Shown in pieces: positions 15,378 through 16,886 of a stretch of 16,886 nt of DNA. Source of the DNA: an uncultured Veillonella sp. (GTDB taxonomy: Bacteria; Bacillota; Negativicutes; Veillonellales; Veillonellaceae). Location: contig URSE01000021.1 in assembly GCA_900550455.1 (NCBI GenBank), forward strand, positions 1 through 16,886. Direction: 5' to 3'. Below the pieces are notes generated by a model that ran no database searches, was not told where the DNA came from, and was given only the letters and a program-made list of their open reading frames with translations. How positions within the stretch are numbered: the first letter of the stretch is position 1; every line of letters begins with the position of its first letter. The position numbers and the translations under genes were made by a program.

Positions 15378-15593
15378 ATGGAAGAGAGACAAGTAGACCT
15401 CAAGGAACAAAAAGGGCACCAGGATCAAGGGCAAGAGAAAGTAAGATTTAATGCCTATGGGGAAAAAATCATGTCCAAGGAAGAGGTTCGTCAGGACATG
15501 GCTGACATGCGCAAACGACTCCTTAAACGGAGTCTCATTCGGACGGCCATTATTATTCTTATCATAGTGGCGTATATGCTATTCAGCCGCTAG
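15378..15593 (+). CDS. Small tail-anchored membrane protein of unknown function
   Basis: I do not recognise a family. The 71-residue product has a charged, hydrophilic N-terminal part (about 1-50) rich in Lys, Glu, Gln and Arg, then a single membrane segment at the extreme C-terminus (about 53-69, IRTAIIILIIVAYMLF) ending SR. The region MSKEEVRQDMADMRKRLLKR (32-51) could form an amphipathic helix. There is no signal peptide, so the expected topology is a cytoplasmic head with a C-terminal anchor. GAGGAG at 15364-15369, 8 nt before the ATG, supports real translation. It stands alone between the groESL terminator and mdh. A reading frame from 15199 that overlaps it lacks a ribosome site and crosses the terminator. 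Confidence 0.7.
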   Translation: MEERQVDLKEQKGHQDQGQEKVRFNAYGEKIMSKEEVRQDMADMRKRLLKRSLIRTAIIILIIVAYMLFSR

Positions 15594-15603
15594 TAGTCTA
15601 TAG

Positions 15604-15701
15604 CAATTTCGATGGTAACAGTCTACAGCTACTCCGCCTTTAATAACCTGGCCGTAAGGGGCTGAGTAATAGGCCTATAGCTGATAGGCATAGTGAAATT
15701 G
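15604..15701 (+). ncRNA. Candidate three-way-junction RNA element upstream of mdh
   Basis: CAATTTC (15604-15610) is perfectly complementary to GAAATTG (15695-15701) and would enclose two hairpins: 15630-15641 with 15657-15668 (five pairs, one mismatch, six pairs including two G-T, with a 15-nt loop) and GCCTAT/ATAGGC (15673-15678 / 15684-15689, loop AGCTG). Together they make a closed multi-branch fold in a 183-nt gap that holds no gene. I could not match it to a known riboswitch. A weak promoter candidate (TTGGTC 15699-15704, TATAGA 15722-15727) would place the start downstream of it, in which case it would belong to the 3' end of the previous transcript. Confidence 0.3.
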
Positions 15702-15734
15702 GTCACAAGATAATGACATACTATAGAAAAAATG

Positions 15735-15760
15735 ATAACCTAAATAGGTAATTAGGTTAT
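15735..15760. promoter_or_regulatory. 9-bp perfect inverted repeat just upstream of the mdh ribosome site
   Basis: ATAACCTAA (15735-15743) and TTAGGTTAT (15752-15760) with an 8-base spacer. It ends four bases before the GAGGA ribosome site (15765-15769). It can act as a DNA operator near the transcription start or as an mRNA hairpin that affects ribosome access. TAGGT also recurs inside the spacer. Confidence 0.5.
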
Positions 15761-15776
15761 AAATGAGGATAGATAT

Positions 15777-16718
15777 ATGAAAGTTGCAGTCTTAGGTGCA
15801 TCGGGAGGCATTGGTCAACCCTTGAGCCTCCTCCTGAAAACCATGCTTCCTATGGGGTCTCAATTGGCCCTCTATGGGATTACCAAGAATACCTTAGGGG
15901 TAGCGGTAGATTTGAGCCATATCCCTACAGAGGTAGCTGTTAATGGCTATATTGGAGACCAGCTACCACAAGCCTTAGAAGGGGCCGATGTAGTTGTTAT
16001 CCTCGCTGGTGTACCGCGTAAACCAGGGATGACACGGGCTGACTTATTTGCTGTCAATGCGGATGTCATCAAGGGCTTAGTTGAAGAGGTAGGGCGATCC
16101 TGTCCTAAGGCTTTAGTGGCTATTGTAACAAATCCTGTCAATTCCTTGGTACCAGTAGCTGCGGCTACCCTTAAACGAATGGGGGTCTATGATCCTAAGC
16201 GCCTATTTGGTGTCACTGAATTAGATGTTAGTCGGACTAACACTTTTGTAGCAGAACATGTAGGTCGTAAGACAAGCGAGATCTACGTACCTGTTATCGG
16301 TGGTCACTCTGGCCCAACTATCCTGCCTCTTTTGTCACATGTTAAATTCTTTGACTGGAAGACAGAGGATATGGAGCGTCTCAATGATCGCATTAAAAAT
16401 GCGGGCACAGAAGTGGTAGAAGCCAAGGCTGGATCTGGTTCTGCGACCCTGTCCATGGCCCAAGCAGCCGCTTGGTTTACCCTGTCTTTGGTACGAGGCC
16501 TATTGGGAGATGAATTAACTGAATGTGCCTATGTTGCTAGCCCTGATATGGATGTGGATTTCTTTGCTCGTCCAATCCGCCTTGGCGTAGATGGAATCAA
16601 AGAATTTATTGACTTCCAACCAATCTCTGCATGGGAAGAAAAACACCTTAAGGAATTGAAAGCAACCTTGCGTGCGGATATCTCCCAAGGCTATGATGCA
16701 GTAGCCCACGAAGCGTAA
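15777..16718 (+). CDS. mdh: Malate dehydrogenase, E. coli/mitochondrial type
   Basis: Interconverts malate and oxaloacetate with a nicotinamide cofactor. The 313-residue protein resembles E. coli Mdh closely along its length: GASGGIGQPLSLLLKT (7-22), GVAVDLSHIPT (41-51), RKPGMTRADLF (81-91), TNPVNS (118-123), GGHSGPTILPLL (175-186) and GTEVVEAKAGSGSATLSMAQ. Catalytic residues appear at the E. coli positions: R81, R87, D150, R153 and the H177 base. One difference stands out: the Asp at position 34 that binds the NAD ribose in E. coli is G34 here (LYGITKN). The GAGGA ribosome site is at 15765-15769. Firmicutes more often have the LDH-like malate dehydrogenase, so ancestry by transfer is possible. 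In a Veillonella-like organism it would serve the succinate/propionate route. Confidence 0.95.
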   Translation: MKVAVLGASGGIGQPLSLLLKTMLPMGSQLALYGITKNTLGVAVDLSHIPTEVAVNGYIGDQLPQALEGADVVVILAGVPRKPGMTRADLFAVNADVIKGLVEEVGRSCPKALVAIVTNPVNSLVPVAAATLKRMGVYDPKRLFGVTELDVSRTNTFVAEHVGRKTSEIYVPVIGGHSGPTILPLLSHVKFFDWKTEDMERLNDRIKNAGTEVVEAKAGSGSATLSMAQAAAWFTLSLVRGLLGDELTECAYVASPDMDVDFFARPIRLGVDGIKEFIDFQPISAWEEKHLKELKATLRADISQGYDAVAHEA

Positions 16719-16730
16719 GCTGATTGGTAG

Positions 16731-16747
16731 CTATCCTTAGAGGATAG
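16731..16747 (+). other. Short perfect hairpin after mdh
   Basis: CTATCCT (16731-16737) pairs with AGGATAG (16741-16747), loop TAG, 13 bases after the mdh stop. It is followed by A's, not T's, so it is not an intrinsic terminator on this strand; it may simply protect the mRNA end. Confidence 0.4.
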
Positions 16748-16757
16748 AAAAAAACGC

Positions 16758-16786
16758 TAGTGAATACAAAACTTTAGTGAATACAA
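16758..16786. repeat. 12-bp direct repeat between mdh and its terminator
   Basis: TAGTGAATACAA occurs at 16758-16769 and 16775-16786, a period of 17 bases. The copies are identical. No function is evident; a small local duplication is the simplest explanation. Confidence 0.6.
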
Positions 16787-16787
16787 T

Positions 16788-16816
16788 AAGAAGGACCCAA
16801 TGGGGTCCTTTTTTTT
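16788..16816 (+). terminator. Rho-independent terminator of mdh
   Basis: AAGGACCC (16791-16798) pairs with GGGTCCTT (16803-16810), loop AATG, then six further T's (16811-16816); the bases upstream (AAG, 16788-16790) can extend the stem into the T run. Confidence 0.93.
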
Positions 16817-16866
16817 ATGTGTAGAACCTAAGTCTCAATTAAGGGGCTTACTAAGAATGATATTGA

Positions 16867-16885
16867 CTAAGCCTAGGGGGCTTAG
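16867..16885. other. Hairpin at the window edge
   Basis: CTAAGCC (16867-16873) is complementary to GGCTTAG (16879-16885), loop TAGGG. The window ends one base later, so it cannot be decided whether this is a terminator, an operator or the end of a convergent gene. Nothing else is seen in 16817-16886. Confidence 0.35.
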
Positions 16886-16886
16886 C

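Noticed and set aside
15199..15396. A 65-codon plus-strand frame between groEL and the small membrane protein
   Set aside because: It runs through the groESL terminator hairpin, has no ribosome site, and overlaps the start of the better supported gene at 15378.
15604..15701. A fluoride or other known riboswitch upstream of mdh
   Set aside because: GATGG and GCTGATAGGC recall the fluoride riboswitch, but the order and conserved core do not match, and mdh is not a typical target.

Overview
The window looks like chromosomal DNA from a diderm Firmicute, most likely a Negativicute of the Veillonella / Veillonellaceae type. The genus is inferred from gene content and protein style, not proven. Envelope energy genes of an outer-membrane organism (exbB-exbD-tonB) sit beside typical Firmicute genes: acpS next to nnr, an AMIN-amidase next to a GerMN lipoprotein, and an ANTAR response regulator with a HisKA_2 kinase. 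All protein genes and the one tRNA lie on the + strand and are tightly packed. I see no insertion sequence, prophage, CRISPR array, rRNA or replication origin.

Layout. 58-1765: exbB-exbD-tonB operon, closed by two tandem hairpins. 1938-2105: a self-contained tRNA-Leu(CAA) unit with promoter and terminator. 2239-5146: acpS, a fused NAD(P)HX epimerase/dehydratase (nnr), and a ComEC-like metallo-beta-lactamase-fold lipoprotein. 5157-7060: an extended -10 promoter, a leader of about 115 nt, an AMIN/Amidase_3 cell-wall amidase with a TTG start, a GerMN lipoprotein and a strong terminator. 7081-13096: thiL, then the t6A genes tsaE, tsaB and tsaD with rimI inside them, then a soluble sensor kinase (PdtaS-like) 2 nt after tsaD, and its likely partner ANTAR regulator (PdtaR-like). 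13135-15292: groES-groEL with an unusual control region (no CIRCE; repeated TTGACTTT and a 15-bp palindrome). 15378-15593: a small tail-anchored membrane protein. 15604-16816: malate dehydrogenase with a structured upstream region and a terminator.

How the genes work together. The first operon converts proton motive force into transport across the outer membrane. The acpS-nnr pair activates acyl carrier protein and repairs damaged NAD(P)H. TsaB, TsaD and TsaE make the t6A base of ANN-decoding tRNAs, and the operon links them to a two-component system whose output domain normally binds RNA terminator hairpins. GroES/GroEL fold proteins, and Mdh belongs to C4-dicarboxylate metabolism.

I did not find a clear undescribed multi-gene system; most of the window is recognisable housekeeping. 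The points most worth following up are: a malate dehydrogenase that looks gammaproteobacterial but lacks the Asp that normally reads NAD; an Nnr whose epimerase half has lost two expected potassium ligands while its dehydratase half looks intact; the kinase/ANTAR pair attached to the t6A operon, with a hexaloop hairpin against the regulator's ribosome site; and the unusual non-coding regions in front of groES, mdh and the amidase.
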